Source: JBKPIY01 sp046730475
GTDB lineage: Bacteria > Actinomycetota > Thermoleophilia > Solirubrobacterales > 70-9
NCBI GenBank assembly: GCA_046730475.1
Contig: JBKPIY010000069.1
Span: forward strand, 1-12,426
Direction: 5' to 3'
DNA: 12,426 bases
The stretch's first letter is position 1, and each line of letters starts with the position of its first letter. Shown here one piece after another: positions 1-7,360 of the stretch. The position numbers and the translations under genes are program-made. The notes under the pieces were generated by a model. It was not told the origin of the DNA. It worked only from the letters and a program-made list of their open reading frames with translations, and did not search any database.

Positions 1-213
1 GCGGCGCCTCGAGCCGCTCCGGCGGCGCCGCGGGCGGCGTCCAGGGCACCCTCGGCGACATCGCGGGCTGCGCCGATCGGATCCGGCCCGGGAGGCGGCT
101 GATCCCTGGCCTCATCCACGCCCGACACGATAGCCGCGGCGCGCTCCAACTTCCCTGTCGGCGCGACCACCTCGCCGACCCCGAGGCGGACACAGGCGGA
201 TCGGGGTACGCGA

Positions 214-1716
214 TCAGGCGCTCTCCGAGACCGGCTTCGCGACCGAGGCGCGGTCTGGGCGAGGCGCCCGCACCATCACCACCAGGGCGGCGGCGGCGAG
301 GGCGAGCACTGCCTGGAGCGCCATCGCGACGGTCAGGGCCTCGCCGTAGTCGGCGGCGCTGGTGCCATGGAGCCGGCCGAAGAAGATCGCCCCGATGATC
401 CCGACCCCGAGGGCGTTCCCGACCTGGTTGGCGGTAGTCAGCATCCCGGAGGCGGCGCCGGCGTCCTCGGTGGGGACGGTCCGCAGCACCAGGTTGATCA
501 GGGGCGGGATCGTCAGCCCCATCCCGGTCCCCACCGGCAGCAGCGCCAGCATCAAGGGGCCGGGGTGGAAGGTGTTGCCGTCGCTCGTCACGGCGATGAT
601 CGCGGTGATCAGCCCGAGGGCGGCGGTGGCAGCCCCGACCGCCGGCAGATAGTCGCCGAGCCTGGTGCCCAGCCGCGGCCCGAGGATCGAGGCGGTGGCG
701 AAGGCGATCGCCATCGGCGTGAACACGAGCCCGGAGTCGATCGCGCTCAGGCCGATCCCGTCCTGGAGGTAGATCCCGAGCAGGAGGAAGAAGGAAACGA
801 CGAAGAAGATCAGGGTCCCCGCGGCGATCCCGAAGCTGAAATCGCGAGCGCGGAGCAGGGGCAGCTCGACCAGGGGCGCTCCGCCGCGGGCGTCGATCCG
901 CCGCTCGACCCGGAGGAAGGCGCCGGCCGCGATCGGGAAGGCGGCGAGGGCGGCGAACGTCCAGGCCGGCCACCCTAGCTGGCGCCCCTCGACGACGGGG
1001 ACGAGAAGCAGGATCAGGGTGAGGGATCCGAGGGCTACGCCGGCGAGGTCGAGGCGGCGGGCGCTCTCGGATCGCGACTCGGGCACCACCCGCCCGGAGG
1101 CGATCCAGGCGGCGATCCCGATCGGGACGTTCACCAGGAACACCCAGCGCCAGCCGAGGTCGAAGGCGTTCAGCGAGATCAGCGCGCCTCCGAGGATCTG
1201 GCCGGTGACCGCCGCCATCCCCTGGACCACGCCCTGGGCGGCGAACGCGCGGGGGCGCCGTCGCGGGGTGAACTCGACCTGGATCACCGACAGCACCTGA
1301 GGCCACATCGCGGCGGTGGCGAGGCCCTGGAGGACCCGGGCGCCGACCAGAGTCTCGGGGGTCGGGGCGGCGGCGCACAGGGCCGATGCCGCGGTGAAGG
1401 CGGCGAGGCCGCCGCGGAACATTCGCCGCCGCCCGACGACGTCGCCGAGGCGGCCGCCGGTTACCAGGGCGACGGCGTAAGCGAGGACGTAGGCGGCGAC
1501 TACCCACTGGACCTCGCTCGCCGTGGCGCCGAGATCGGCCTGCATCGAGGGGGCGGCCACGTTGACGATGAACACGTCGAGGATCGCCATGAAGATCCCC
1601 GTGAAGAGGACCGGGAGCAGGAGGGGGTTTCGGCTTGCCGTCTCCATCTCCGTCTGTGGATGAAACGCCGCCCGCGCTCGAGGCGTGAGATCGATCGTGG
1701 CGGTTCCCGTTGCCAT
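214..1716 (-). CDS. MFS drug/solute exporter, DHA2 (EmrB/QacA-like) family
   Basis: A 500-residue inner-membrane transporter, probably a proton-coupled exporter with 14 membrane segments, as in DHA2 proteins of about this length. Near the N-terminus, AILDVFIVNVAAP is the first-helix signature. GGRLGDVVGRRRMF is MFS motif A in the loop between helices 2 and 3. GQILGGALIS followed by WRWVFLVNVPIG matches the motif C and helix-6 region typical of the subfamily. Hydrophobic segments continue to the C-terminus. Two starts are possible. The ATG at 1716 has no clear ribosome site. The ATG at 1647 (residue 24) has GGAG directly before it and would give 477 residues, closer to where family members usually begin. 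The gene is divergent from the helix-turn-helix regulator that begins near 1727-1769, which is the likely repressor or activator. The substrate cannot be told from sequence; export of a toxic compound or antibiotic is inferred from the family. Confidence 0.93.
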   Translation of the reverse strand: MATGTATIDLTPRARAAFHPQTEMETASRNPLLLPVLFTGIFMAILDVFIVNVAAPSMQADLGATASEVQWVVAAYVLAYAVALVTGGRLGDVVGRRRMFRGGLAAFTAASALCAAAPTPETLVGARVLQGLATAAMWPQVLSVIQVEFTPRRRPRAFAAQGVVQGMAAVTGQILGGALISLNAFDLGWRWVFLVNVPIGIAAWIASGRVVPESRSESARRLDLAGVALGSLTLILLLVPVVEGRQLGWPAWTFAALAAFPIAAGAFLRVERRIDARGGAPLVELPLLRARDFSFGIAAGTLIFFVVSFFLLLGIYLQDGIGLSAIDSGLVFTPMAIAFATASILGPRLGTRLGDYLPAVGAATAALGLITAIIAVTSDGNTFHPGPLMLALLPVGTGMGLTIPPLINLVLRTVPTEDAGAASGMLTTANQVGNALGVGIIGAIFFGRLHGTSAADYGEALTVAMALQAVLALAAAALVVMVRAPRPDRASVAKPVSESA

Positions 1717-1780
1717 CTGTCCGACAGTGTGCGACTATGTTTATGCAGGTACAAGAGAGGGAGTTATCCTGGTATCAAGA
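1717..1780. promoter_or_regulatory. Divergent promoter/operator region between the MFS exporter and its HTH regulator
   Basis: This short stretch is visibly richer in A and T than its surroundings. It holds the palindrome CTGTCCGACAG (1717-1727) against the ATG of the exporter, and an imperfect direct repeat, GGTACAAGA (1748-1756) and GGTATCAAGA (1771-1780), 23 bp apart start to start. Either could be an operator for the neighbouring regulator. A weak plus-strand -35-like TTGCCA lies at 1710-1715 with a TATGTT -10-like hexamer at 1736-1741, but the spacing of 20 is poor. No promoter can be assigned with confidence. Confidence 0.3.
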
Positions 1781-2689
1781 ACACCATTCAAGCCCGCCGC
1801 CAGAGGCGCTACGGCCGCCGACCGAACGCCCGCCGCGGCGGCGAAGCGCGGGGTCGGCATCGACCCGAACCGAGGGCTTCGACGCGCCGAGCTCGCCGAC
1901 TTCCTCCGCACCCGGAGGGAGGCGATCCGCCCGGAGGACGTCGGGCTGCCTAACGGCGGCCGGCGTCGCACGCCCGGGCTCCGCCGCGAGGAGGTCGCCC
2001 AACTCGCCGGGGTGGGAACCACCTGGTACACCTGGCTCGAGCAGGGCCGCAACGTCCGGGCCTCGCTCTCGGTGCTCGAGGCGATCGGGCGCGCCCTCGA
2101 GCTCACCGCCGCCGAGCGCACCTATCTGATCGAGCTCGGGCGAGGCGAAGGCGCCCCGGCCGAGGCGCCGCCGAAGGAGTGCGTCTCGCCGACCCTGCGC
2201 CGCCTGGTCGAGAACCTCGACGCCCCCGCCTTCGTCCTCGGGCGGCGTTGGGATTACCTCGCCTGGAACCGCGCCTACACCGTCCTCTTCGGCGATCCCC
2301 TCGATCTCCCCGAAGGGCGCCGCAACCTGATCTGGGCGTTGTTGACCGACCCCGCCCTGCGCACGCTGCTCTCCGGCTGGGAAGACTCGGTCCGCAACGC
2401 GGTGGCCCGCTTCCGCGCCGACAGCGCCACCCACGTGGGCGACCCCTGCTTCGAAGAGCTGATCGCGGACCTGCGCCAACGCAGCCCCGAGTTCCGCGAA
2501 TTCTGGAGTCGGCACGAGGTGGTCCGGAGTGGCGAGGGACGGAAGATCCTGCGCCACCCGGCGGCCGGCAGCCTGTACTTCGAACACGCGGTGTTCAAGC
2601 GCGAGGAAGCCATCGACCAGCGGCTGATCCTCTACTCGCCGCTGCCGAAGGGCGACACATCGGCGAAGCTGGCGAAGCTCCTGGCATAA
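1727..2689 (+). CDS. XRE-type HTH transcriptional regulator with MmyB/MltR-like sensor domain
   Basis: A soluble DNA-binding regulator. The N-terminal HTH_31-type domain covers AELADFLRTRREA and LRREEVAQLAGVGTTWYTWLEQGR (roughly residues 54-135), the standard opening of this actinobacterial family. The rest (about 155-320) is the MmyB-like ligand-binding domain, with RRWDYLAWNRAYTVLFGD and the closing LYFEHAVFKREEAIDQRLILYSPLP. The start is uncertain. The frame is open from GTG codons at 1685, 1697 and 1727; the first two run into the exporter's coding sequence. The AT-rich character of 1730-1790 suggests that translation starts later, and a non-standard CTG at 1769 has GGGAG five bases upstream. 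No ATG, GTG or TTG lies between there and the HTH domain. Members often sit divergent from an exporter or oxidoreductase that they control, so regulation of the adjacent MFS gene is the natural inference. The ligand is unknown. Confidence 0.9.
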   Translation: MCDYVYAGTREGVILVSRTPFKPAARGATAADRTPAAAAKRGVGIDPNRGLRRAELADFLRTRREAIRPEDVGLPNGGRRRTPGLRREEVAQLAGVGTTWYTWLEQGRNVRASLSVLEAIGRALELTAAERTYLIELGRGEGAPAEAPPKECVSPTLRRLVENLDAPAFVLGRRWDYLAWNRAYTVLFGDPLDLPEGRRNLIWALLTDPALRTLLSGWEDSVRNAVARFRADSATHVGDPCFEELIADLRQRSPEFREFWSRHEVVRSGEGRKILRHPAAGSLYFEHAVFKREEAIDQRLILYSPLPKGDTSAKLAKLLA

Positions 2690-2711
2690 CCGACCCCCTC
2701 CCTTGGACGCG

Positions 2712-2951
2712 TCAGCGGGGGCGGTAGGCGGCGAGGAACGCGCGCACCCCGGCGTCCGCAAAGCGGTCGAGCTCAGCTGGGGCGGGGATCTCGTCCAGGC
2801 CCAGAAGCATCGCCCGATTCACCGGGGCCGACATGATCAGCCAGTTGAAGTGGGCGGCCGCGAGGAGCGGGTCCTCCAGCTCCAACACGCCCCGCGCGGC
2901 GAGGCGCTGGAAGGCGGCGGCGAGCGCGTCCATCGTACGTCCGGGCCTCGC
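2712..2951 (-). pseudogene. C-terminal remnant of a TetR/AcrR-family repressor
   Basis: The open frame gives about 80 residues, 73 from the ATG at 2933. It includes AAAFQRLAARGVLELEDP, AAHFNWLIMSAPVNRAMLLG and an ending in ADAGVRAFLAAYRP. This is the ligand-binding and dimerisation end of AefR-like TetR repressors, which normally have about 200 residues. The N-terminal helix-turn-helix is absent: an in-frame TGA stands at 2952-2954, and the DNA beyond belongs to the oppositely oriented SMP-30 gene. Without its DNA-binding domain it cannot work as a repressor. It converges with the HTH regulator, 22 bp apart. It could still be expressed as a small protein, but the ATG at 2933 has no good ribosome site. 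I read it as a truncated gene left by a deletion or rearrangement with its junction near 2955. Confidence 0.6.
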
Positions 2952-2995
2952 TCATAGAACGTCCGGCCCAGTCGGCTGCTCTGACAGGAGGTCCG

Positions 2996-3610
2996 ATGTC
3001 GTCCCAGAAAGCGTCCGGAGATCAAACGCATCCGCTGCTCACCGGTCTCGCGTACGGCGAGTCGCCGCGCTGGCACGAGGACCGTCTGTGGTTCTCCCAC
3101 TGGGGGACCGGCGAGGTCGTCGCGGTCGATCCCCACGGCAACAGTGAGGTCGTCGCCCATGTCCCGGCGGTGATCCCGTTTTCGATCGACTGGCTCCCGG
3201 ACGGGCGGATGCTGATCACGAGCGGCCGGGAGCTCCTTCTGATCGAGCTCGACGGCTCGCTCGCGACTCACGTCGATCTCGGCGGGATCTCGAAGCACGG
3301 GTGGAACGAGATCGTTGTCGACGGCCGCGGCAACACCTATGTCAACAACATCTGCGGGATCTGCATCGACGCCGAAGGCGCCGTCTGGTCCCCGGCGATG
3401 AAGGCCTGCGTGCGCGTCCGCGAAGGTGGTGAGGTGATGGAGAGGATCGAGCTCGACCGGTTCTGCTTCGCGTGCATGCTTGGAGGCGCGGACCGACGGA
3501 CCCTGTTCATCCTGGCCGCCGACTGGCAGGGGCCCGAGAGGATGCTCGACGGACCCCGAACCGGCCGGGTCCTGACCGTCGAGGCGCCGGCGCCAGTCGG
3601 ATATCCGTGA
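2996..3610 (+). pseudogene. SMP-30/gluconolactonase (LRE) family gene with an internal in-frame deletion
   Basis: An open frame of 204 residues, against about 280-300 for the family, which forms six-bladed propellers that hydrolyse sugar lactones with a bound metal ion. The ends are intact. Residues 19-36 (YGESPRWHEDRLWFSHW) carry the first metal-ligand Glu (E22). WNEIVVDGRGNTYVNN is a normal blade, and ICIDAEGAVW through DRRTLFILAADWQGPE to RTGRVLTV is the normal C-terminal part. The sequence jumps directly from VNNI (119) to CGICIDAEG. The usual 70-80 residues with the Asn ligand, and the Asp of the PDG that normally precedes ICIDAEG, are gone. Two of three metal ligands are therefore missing and at least one blade is lost, so activity is unlikely. 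A strong AGGAGG (2986-2991) lies four bases before the ATG, so it may still be translated. It could be called a CDS, but I consider it a decayed gene. Confidence 0.7.
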
Positions 3611-3623
3611 TCTCTCGCCTGAG

Positions 3624-3669
3624 ACGCTAGATGTAGCGTTTGAATAAGAGGCTCTAGCCATACAGCTAG
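3624..3669 (+). promoter_or_regulatory. Probable NrdR operator: two 16-bp inverted repeats upstream of nrdR
   Basis: The first repeat, ACGCTAGATGTAGCGT (3624-3639), is 14/16 self-complementary and matches 12 of 16 positions of the NrdR-box consensus ACACWATATATWGTGT as I recall it. The second, CTAGCCATACAGCTAG (3654-3669), has perfect 5-bp arms but matches the consensus poorly. Their centres are 30 bp apart, close to three helical turns, the layout known for paired NrdR boxes. A -10-like TAGAAT (3670-3675) follows directly and ends seven bases before the ATG at 3683, so a leaderless transcript repressed by NrdR is plausible. No good -35 is seen at normal spacing (TTGAAT at 3640-3645 is too far). 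As an alternative, the first hairpin followed by TTT could be a weak terminator for the upstream gene. Confidence 0.5.
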
Positions 3670-3682
3670 TAGAATGTGGCGC

Positions 3683-4240
3683 ATGGACTGCCCCGCATGC
3701 GGCCAGCGGACCAGGGTGCTCGAGAGCCGGCGCGCTGAGGACGGCGCCGCCATCCGCCGGCGGCGCCAGTGCCCCTCGTGCGGCCACCGGTTCACCAGCT
3801 TCGAGCGGGCCGAGCCCGAGCCGCTGTTCGTCTTGAAGCGGAACGGGGAGCGCAAGCCCTTCGATCGCGAGAAGCTCCGCGTCTCCCTCACCCGGGCGGC
3901 CCACAAGCGCCCGGTGGGGGCGGCCGAGATCGACTCGCTGGTGGCCCGGATCGTGGCCGACGTCCGCGCCGGCGGCGGCGAGGTCGAGGCCGCCCGGATC
4001 GGCGAGCTTTGCCTCGACGGTCTCCGACACCTCGACGCCGGGGCCTATCTGCAGTTCGCGGGTGTCGATCTCGCCGACCCCGAGGCGATCCGCGCCGAGG
4101 TCGAGAAGCTGTCCGCCGGGACCTCGTCGAACGATGGGAAAAACGCCGCAAATCGCGGCCGCGCCAGCCGTCAGTTCCGTCCGGCCCGAGTTGGATCCTC
4201 CGTAGTTCCCCCCGGAAACGAGCGAGAGGAGAGGAATTGA
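3683..4240 (+). CDS. nrdR: Transcriptional repressor NrdR
   Basis: NrdR senses ATP/dATP levels and represses ribonucleotide reductase operons. Counting from the alternative ATG at 3674, the zinc ribbon has CPAC (C6, C9) and CPSCG (C33, C36) around ESRRAEDGAAIRRRRQ, the diagnostic NrdR pattern. An ATP-cone follows at about 51-141, opening with LFVLKRNGERKPFDREKL and closing with AYLQFAGVDLADPEAIRAEVEKL. I prefer the ATG at 3683 because the family nearly always starts M-x-C-P-x-C; it gives 185 residues. The protein is still some 30-35 residues longer than usual: after the ATP-cone there is a polar, Gly/Arg/Asn-rich tail of about 40 residues that looks disordered. Its stop overlaps the nrdJ start by one base (TGATG), so the two genes form one operon. 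The inverted repeats just upstream suggest autoregulation. Confidence 0.96.
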   Translation: MDCPACGQRTRVLESRRAEDGAAIRRRRQCPSCGHRFTSFERAEPEPLFVLKRNGERKPFDREKLRVSLTRAAHKRPVGAAEIDSLVARIVADVRAGGGEVEAARIGELCLDGLRHLDAGAYLQFAGVDLADPEAIRAEVEKLSAGTSSNDGKNAANRGRASRQFRPARVGSSVVPPGNEREERN

Positions 4241-7101
4241 TGGCCAGGGCAGCGTCGAAGGCGACAAGGACGAGCGACCGGGGCCTGGTCATCGAGAGAC
4301 GGTTCTCGACCGCCGGGGTGCACCCCTTCGATGAGCTCGATTGGGAGATCCGCGACGCCGTGATCGGCGATCCGGAGAGGCCGGCCTTCGAGCAGCGCGG
4401 GGTCGAGTTCCCCACGGCGTGGTCCCAGAACGCCACCAACATCGTCGCCCAGAAGTACTTCCGCGGTCAGCCCGGCACCGACCAGCGCGAGACCTCGGTG
4501 AAGCAGATGATCACCCGGGTCGCCGGGACGATCGCTGGCTGGGGGCGCGAGGGTGGCTACTTTGCCTCCGAGGAGGACGCCGACGCCTTCGAGGCCGAGC
4601 TGATCTCGATCCTGGTGAACCAGAAGGCCGCCTTCAACAGCCCGGTCTGGTTCAACGTCGGCTGGCGTCAGCACCCCCAATGCTCGGCCTGCTTCATCCT
4701 CTCGGTCGAGGACGAGATGGAGTCGATCCTCGCCTGGAACACCAAGGAGGGGGTGATCTTCAAGGGGGGCTCGGGCTCGGGGATCAACCTGTCCAAGATC
4801 CGAGGCTCGATGGAGCCGCTCTCCAAGGGCGGGACGGCCTCCGGCCCGGTCAGCTTCATGCGCGGCGCCGACTCCTGGGCGGGCGCGATCAAGTCGGGCG
4901 GCGGCACCCGGCGGGCGGCGAAGATGGTCGTGCTCGACATAGACCACCCCGACATCGAGGACTTCATCTGGTGCAAGGCAAACGAGGAGGAGAAGGCCGC
5001 GGCCTTGAAGGCGGCGGGCTTCGACATGCGGCTCGACTCCGACGCCTTCGCCTCGGTCCAGTACCAGAACGCCAACAACTCCGTCCGGGTCACCGACGAG
5101 TTCATGGGGGCGGTCGAGAAGGGTGACGACTGGGACCTGATCGCCCGCACCTCCGGGAAGCCAACGAAGACGATCCCGGCCCGCGAGCTGCTGGCCCAGA
5201 TCGCCGACGCCGCCTGGCGCTGCGCCGACCCGGGCGTCCAGTACGACTCGACCATCAACCGCTGGCACACCTGCCCCGAGTCGGGGCGGATCAACGCTTC
5301 TAACCCATGCGCGGAATACATGCACGTCGACGACTCGGCCTGCAACCTCGCCTCGCTCAACCTGATGAAGTTCCGCCGCCCGGGCGGGACGTTCGACGTC
5401 GAGGGCTTCAACCATGCCGTCGATATCGTCTTCCTGGCGCAGGAGATCATCGTCGGGCCCTCGAGCTACCCGACCGAGGAGGTCGGCCGCAACGCAAGGG
5501 CCTTCCGCCAGCTCGGGCTCGGCTACGCCAACCTCGGGGCGCTGTTGATGTCCGACGGACTCCCCTACGACTCCGACCAGGGGCGGGCGATGGCGGCTGC
5601 GATCACCGCCCTGATGACGGGGCGCGGGTATCGCCAGTCGGCCGAGATCGCCGCTGCGATCGGCCCCTACGACGAGTACTCGAAGAACCGCGAGGCCCAC
5701 AACCAGGTGATGCGGATGCACCAGTCCGCCGCCTACGAGATCGAGGACGAGCTGGTCGAGGAGGGCCTCCTGCACGCGGCCCGCGAGTCATGGGACGAGG
5801 CGGTCGCCCTCGGCGAGGAGCACGGCTACCGCAATGCCCAGGCGACGGTGCTCGCCCCCACGGGGACGATCAGCTTCCTGATGGACTGCGACACCACCGG
5901 GATCGAGCCCGACTTCTCCCTGGTCAAGTTCAAGGAGCTCGTCGGCGGAGGGCAGATGAAGAGTGTCAACCGCTCGGTCAACCTGGCGCTGGACACCCAC
6001 GGCTGCTCGCCCTCGGAGATCGAGCAGATCGACGCCTACGTCAACGAGCACAACACGATCATCGGGGCGCCCAACCTCAAGCTGGAGCACCTTCCGGTGT
6101 TCGACGTAGCGGTGGGGGAGCGCTCGATCTCCCACCAGGGCCACATCGACATGATGGCCGCGGCGCAGCCGTTCATCTCGGGGGCGATCTCGAAGACGGT
6201 CAACCTCCCCGAGTCGGCCACCGTCGCCGACATCGCCGACGCCTATGTCTACGGCTGGAGGCAGGGGCTGAAGGCGCTCGCGATCTACCGCGACGGCTCC
6301 AAGACCGCCCAGGCGCTCAGCACCGAGGCGGGCGAGAAGAGTGAGAAGCGGTCCGAGCCCGCCGCCGAGCAGGCGGCGGCGCTCGCGGGCGCCCCGCCGG
6401 CGCCGGCGCGGACCCGGATGCCGATCGAGCGCGAGTCGATCACCCACAAGTTCCGGATCGGGATGCAGGAGGGCTACATCACCGCCGGCAAGTACCCGGA
6501 CGGCTCGGTCGGCGAGATCTTCCTCACCGACATCGGGAAGGAGGGCTCGACGATCAAGGGCCTGATGAACGCCTTCGCGACCGCGATCTCGATCGGCCTC
6601 CAGTACGGGGTCCCGCTGGAGGTGTTCGTGAACAAGTTCAGCTACGTCCGCTTCGAGCCCGAGGGGATCACCACCAACCCGGAGATCCCGTTCGCCAAGT
6701 CGATGCCCGACTACATCATGCGCTGGCTCGCGAGCCGCTTCATCGACGACATCGACTACCTCGAGCAGCTCGGCATCCTCACCGAGGAGGTCCGGGCGAA
6801 GAAGGAGGCCCAGCAGGCCCTCCCGATCGACGACACCGCCGGTCCCAACGGCCGCTCCAACGGCGAGGGGAACGGCAGGTCGAGCGGCCACTCCAACGGC
6901 GAGGCCAAGCCCGGTTCCGCGGAACCCCGCTCAGAGGCGAAGCCCGCCGCGGCCGCCCTCACCGACACCCCGCCCGTGGTGCCCGCCAAGAGGGAGGGCC
7001 TCGAGCTCGGCCCGGTGTGCGACCAGTGCGGCGGCATGATGCAGCGCACCGGCTCCTGTTACACCTGCTCGAGCTGCGGCAACAACACCGGCTGCGGCTG
7101 A
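4240..7101 (+). CDS. nrdJ: Adenosylcobalamin-dependent (class II) ribonucleoside-diphosphate reductase
   Basis: Reduces ribonucleotides to deoxyribonucleotides with a thiyl radical generated from coenzyme B12, so it needs no oxygen and no second subunit. The 953 residues match the long actinobacterial NrdJ form. NPCAE (C357, E359) is the thiyl-radical site and its Glu. C368 in SACNLASLNL and C148 or C151 in QCSACF form the redox pair. PTGTIS is the substrate-phosphate loop. FKGGSGSGINLS and RGADSWAGAIKSGGGTRRAA are typical of the family. A Gly/Ser/Asn-rich linker (about 860-915) joins the barrel to a C-terminal cysteine cluster (C927, C930, C940, C943, C946, C952) that regenerates the active site. 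There is no N-terminal ATP-cone; that domain sits in NrdR next door. GAGAGG lies five bases before the ATG. The frame is open further upstream inside nrdR, but that extension is a shadow of nrdR. Confidence 0.97.
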   Translation: MARAASKATRTSDRGLVIERRFSTAGVHPFDELDWEIRDAVIGDPERPAFEQRGVEFPTAWSQNATNIVAQKYFRGQPGTDQRETSVKQMITRVAGTIAGWGREGGYFASEEDADAFEAELISILVNQKAAFNSPVWFNVGWRQHPQCSACFILSVEDEMESILAWNTKEGVIFKGGSGSGINLSKIRGSMEPLSKGGTASGPVSFMRGADSWAGAIKSGGGTRRAAKMVVLDIDHPDIEDFIWCKANEEEKAAALKAAGFDMRLDSDAFASVQYQNANNSVRVTDEFMGAVEKGDDWDLIARTSGKPTKTIPARELLAQIADAAWRCADPGVQYDSTINRWHTCPESGRINASNPCAEYMHVDDSACNLASLNLMKFRRPGGTFDVEGFNHAVDIVFLAQEIIVGPSSYPTEEVGRNARAFRQLGLGYANLGALLMSDGLPYDSDQGRAMAAAITALMTGRGYRQSAEIAAAIGPYDEYSKNREAHNQVMRMHQSAAYEIEDELVEEGLLHAARESWDEAVALGEEHGYRNAQATVLAPTGTISFLMDCDTTGIEPDFSLVKFKELVGGGQMKSVNRSVNLALDTHGCSPSEIEQIDAYVNEHNTIIGAPNLKLEHLPVFDVAVGERSISHQGHIDMMAAAQPFISGAISKTVNLPESATVADIADAYVYGWRQGLKALAIYRDGSKTAQALSTEAGEKSEKRSEPAAEQAAALAGAPPAPARTRMPIERESITHKFRIGMQEGYITAGKYPDGSVGEIFLTDIGKEGSTIKGLMNAFATAISIGLQYGVPLEVFVNKFSYVRFEPEGITTNPEIPFAKSMPDYIMRWLASRFIDDIDYLEQLGILTEEVRAKKEAQQALPIDDTAGPNGRSNGEGNGRSSGHSNGEAKPGSAEPRSEAKPAAAALTDTPPVVPAKREGLELGPVCDQCGGMMQRTGSCYTCSSCGNNTGCG

Positions 7102-7124
7102 GGCGTAGAGCGACACCATCGTTG

Positions 7125-7141
7125 CCAGTCCGGAGGGCTGG
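7125..7141 (+). terminator. Possible hairpin after nrdJ
   Basis: CCAGTCC and GGGCTGG pair over seven positions (one G-T) around a GGA loop, 24 bases after the nrdJ stop codon. There is no run of T after it, so it is at best a weak or factor-assisted terminator. The remaining sequence between nrdJ and the aldolase gene (7142-7360) shows nothing else I can name. Confidence 0.2.
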
Positions 7142-7360
7142 GCTCGCTTCTGACCGATTCGCGTGAGGCTCGGCGGCTCCCCACCGACGGGATCGAGCGA
7201 TTGCGCCTGCCGCAGCCGCGAAGGCGTTCGCCCGAGCCCACGGCGCGGACCTCGGTGATGGCGCTCTCACCCGCCCCCGAACGGACTCGCTCGCCAAGCC
7301 GGAGGTAACGGAGCACCGATCGACAATAGACTCCGCCTGCCCGGCATTCCCCGGCTTCCT

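Noticed and set aside
1..213. Possible edge gene: open frames exist on both strands (minus from GTG 170; plus frame 3)
   Set aside because: Both show high third-position GC, neither has a ribosome site or a recognisable domain, and no decision between them is possible from 213 bases.
3769..4239. Upstream extension of the nrdJ frame to give 1110 residues
   Set aside because: This part lies within nrdR in another frame and translates to Arg/Gly/Pro-rich sequence. The ATG at 4240 has a good ribosome site and overlaps the nrdR stop as TGATG.
2837..7119. Long open frames on the minus strand opposite nrdR, nrdJ and the SMP-30 gene (for example 2837-4267, 4171-5775, 5788-6891)
   Set aside because: They mirror the plus-strand genes, have low-complexity Arg/Gly/Asp/Leu-rich translations and no recognisable domain. 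Such shadows are expected opposite GC-rich genes.
7142..7360. Riboswitch, tRNA or small RNA between nrdJ and the aldolase gene
   Set aside because: I found no B12-box-like sequence, cloverleaf or strong hairpin with a T-run, only general GC-rich pairing.
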